This document shows positions 15,444 to 16,441 of a DNA stretch of 16,441 nucleotides, piece after piece. Origin of the DNA: Deltaproteobacteria bacterium. GTDB lineage: Bacteria > Desulfobacterota > DSM-4660 > Desulfatiglandales > Desulfatiglandaceae. Both the position numbers and the translations under genes were made by a program. The stretch lies in contig JAFCZI010000010.1 in assembly GCA_019314425.1 (NCBI GenBank), positions 1 to 16,441 on the forward strand, written 5' to 3'. How positions within the stretch are numbered: position 1 is the stretch's first letter; each line of letters begins with the position of its first letter. A model generated the notes under the pieces. It was not told where the DNA came from, did no database searches, and saw only the letters and a list, made by a program, of their open reading frames with translations.

Positions 15444-15625
15444 CGCCATCTACCAACTTATTAAGGATCTTGAAAAATCAGGTTTTATTAATCGAGGTGG
15501 CAAAGGTAGTCATCGTAATTTTATTCAAAGGAATCGGTATTACAGTTTCAGGTAGACTTGGGGATGATGCAAAACATTATCAAGAAAAAGAAGTTGCGGT
15601 GAAAATAAAGAGGTCTAAAAAATGA
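15442..15625 (+). pseudogene. hicA: hicA toxin remnant: 5' truncated and frameshifted
   Basis: HicA is a small dsRBD-fold mRNA interferase with a catalytic His. One frame, from about 15442, reads DAIYQLIKDLEKSGFINRGGKGSHRNFI, including the HicA GKGSH motif with its key His, but it runs off family sequence at about 15519. A different frame then gives KGIGITVSGRLGDDAKHYQE KEV, matching the HicA C-terminus, and stops at 15623-15625. Family proteins usually have HP between NFI and KG, so a loss of about five bases explains the break. No start codon precedes the first part: upstream is the palindrome, and an in-frame TAA lies at 15403-15405. The stop overlaps the hicB ATG as ATGA, the normal toxin-antitoxin arrangement. 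The toxin is almost certainly inactive unless a sequencing error is present. Confidence 0.75.
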
Positions 15626-15921
15626 GTAAAAAAGATCATTATCTAAAAATTGTTGAGTGGTCGAATGAAGATCAATGCTATGTTGGTTCAATTCCCGGCT
15701 GGATTGGTAAATGTTGTCATGGAGATAACGAAGAAGAAGTTTATCATGAATTATGTCAAATACTTGAAGAATGGATTGAAATTTATGAAGAAGATAATAT
15801 TCCTTTACCATCAAGTATCGCCTCAAAAAAATTCTCTGGTAAATTCCAACTACGAATTGATAGTGATTTACATAAAGCGCTTACTATTCGGGCAATACAA
15901 GCAAATGAAAGTTCAAGTTAA
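15622..15921 (+). CDS. hicB: HicB-family antitoxin, C-terminally truncated
   Basis: The 99-residue product has the HicB partial RNase H fold (YLKIVEWSNEDQCYVGSIPG, then HGDNEEEVYHELCQILEEW) followed by the beginning of a ribbon-helix-helix DNA-binding domain (SGKFQLRIDSDLHKALTIRA). Relatives continue past GES(L) with a second helix of about 12-15 residues; here the chain ends ESSS-stop where transposase sequence begins, so the DNA-binding fold is probably incomplete. It normally neutralises HicA and represses its own operon. ATG 15622 overlaps the hicA stop, and AGAGG lies about nine bases before it. The gene is strikingly AT-rich compared with the preceding debranching gene, which suggests acquired DNA. 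With hicA broken, it is likely a drifting orphan. Confidence 0.8.
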   Translation: MSKKDHYLKIVEWSNEDQCYVGSIPGWIGKCCHGDNEEEVYHELCQILEEWIEIYEEDNIPLPSSIASKKFSGKFQLRIDSDLHKALTIRAIQANESSS

Positions 15922-15923
15922 AG

Positions 15924-16441
15924 AAAAAACGGGGAAAGGCCAAAATCAAGGCCAGTGTCCTTGTTACATTGTCTGACGGAAACAAAGCAAGAATCATCTT
16001 TGTCCCCTGTGACAAAAAACGGGGCTGGCTCGCTCTTTTATATAAGGTTGTACGGCAAACTCTGGGACATCGAAGTGTTTTTCAAAATGTGCAAGCAACA
16101 CCTGAAACTGGTCAAAGAGATCCGAATCCGGAACTATGATGGTTTAATCGGGCATACTTATCCTGGTAATGGTCAGATATAATATATTGAGCCTGTTCCA
16201 AAGAGAAAACATTGACCAACGGTCTTTTGGAGATTTATTCAGAGCCTGCAATGAAGAATTGGCCAACATAGCTTTCATTGATGCCTTGAAGAGGATAATG
16301 CAACTGGCCATGGCTTGTGCTACGCAATGCCTATAAATTGTCTGAAAGTGTCATAACTTCCATGCTCGACCAGCCATTCCCGGTCGTATTGTTTTTCTTG
16401 AAAAGTCAAGCACTTACGATTTGCAGTTTCGTGAAGGATTT
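15924..16441 (+). pseudogene. IS4-type transposase fragment broken into several frames
   Basis: C-terminal sequence of an IS4-superfamily (DDE_Tnp_1) transposase can be followed in four pieces: KRGKAKIKASVLVTLSDGNKARII (about 15927-16037); LYGKLWDIEVFFKMCKQHLKL (frame of 15955, about 16045-16160), which carries a Y-R-E-K-like signature with the Arg replaced by Leu; VRYNILSLFQRENIDQRSFGDLF... (16163 to stop 16334-16336); and KLSESVITSMLDQ in a further frame from 16335. Relative to relatives, a segment between GWLALL and the YGKRWDIE motif is missing. The catalytic N-terminal part is absent and the fragment abuts hicB with no IS end visible, so a deletion joined the two. It continues to, or past, the window edge. 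Confidence 0.78.

Noticed and set aside
15428..15625. A separate 65-residue gene before hicB
   Set aside because: Its second half is the HicA C-terminus, but its first half is HicA DNA read in the wrong frame; it is part of the broken hicA.

Overview
The window looks like a chromosome piece from a strictly anaerobic, probably sulfate-reducing Desulfobacterota (deltaproteobacterial) lineage that uses the Wood-Ljungdahl (reductive acetyl-CoA) pathway. This rests on a complete carbonyl/methyl branch core on the + strand, encoded by cooC, acsD, a cooS/acsA-type CODH, acsB, acsC, acsE and an Mrp-type ATPase. Placement below class level is inference, since there is no rRNA or other marker gene here.

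Layout. Bases 1-266 are the decayed 3' end of an IS1595/ISXO2-like transposase. Bases 364-10759 are the acetyl-CoA synthesis locus: cooC (nickel insertion ATPase); a roughly 320-base leader rich in palindromes and terminator-like hairpins; acsD, whose protein carries an unusual Ala/Lys/Glu-rich tail of about 168 residues; CODH; ACS; acsC; acsE; a strong terminator; then mrp. Bases 10893-11022 are a nested palindromic MITE-like element. Bases 11057-15370 encode one large protein (1437 aa) that joins a GH13 alpha-amylase-type domain to a GH133-type amylo-alpha-1,6-glucosidase domain, the layout of the eukaryotic glycogen debranching enzyme. Bases 15400-16441 are AT-rich wreckage: a palindromic repeat, a frameshifted hicA toxin remnant, a C-terminally truncated hicB antitoxin, and an IS4-type transposase broken into at least four frames.

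How the genes work together. AcsE moves the methyl group of methyl-tetrahydrofolate to the cobamide of the corrinoid Fe-S protein (AcsC+AcsD). CODH reduces CO2 to CO (or runs in reverse), and AcsB joins methyl, CO and CoA into acetyl-CoA. CooC, and possibly Mrp, would serve metallocluster maturation. The same set run in reverse oxidises acetate, as in many complete-oxidising sulfate reducers. The debranching enzyme belongs to glycogen turnover and probably forms a separate transcription unit.

Most notable points: the repetitive AcsD tail; the hairpin-rich, possibly attenuating leader before acsD, with two copies of CAATATATTG upstream; the MITE whose end resembles the flank of the upstream IS1595 remnant; and the accumulation of small-deletion pseudogenes at both window edges.
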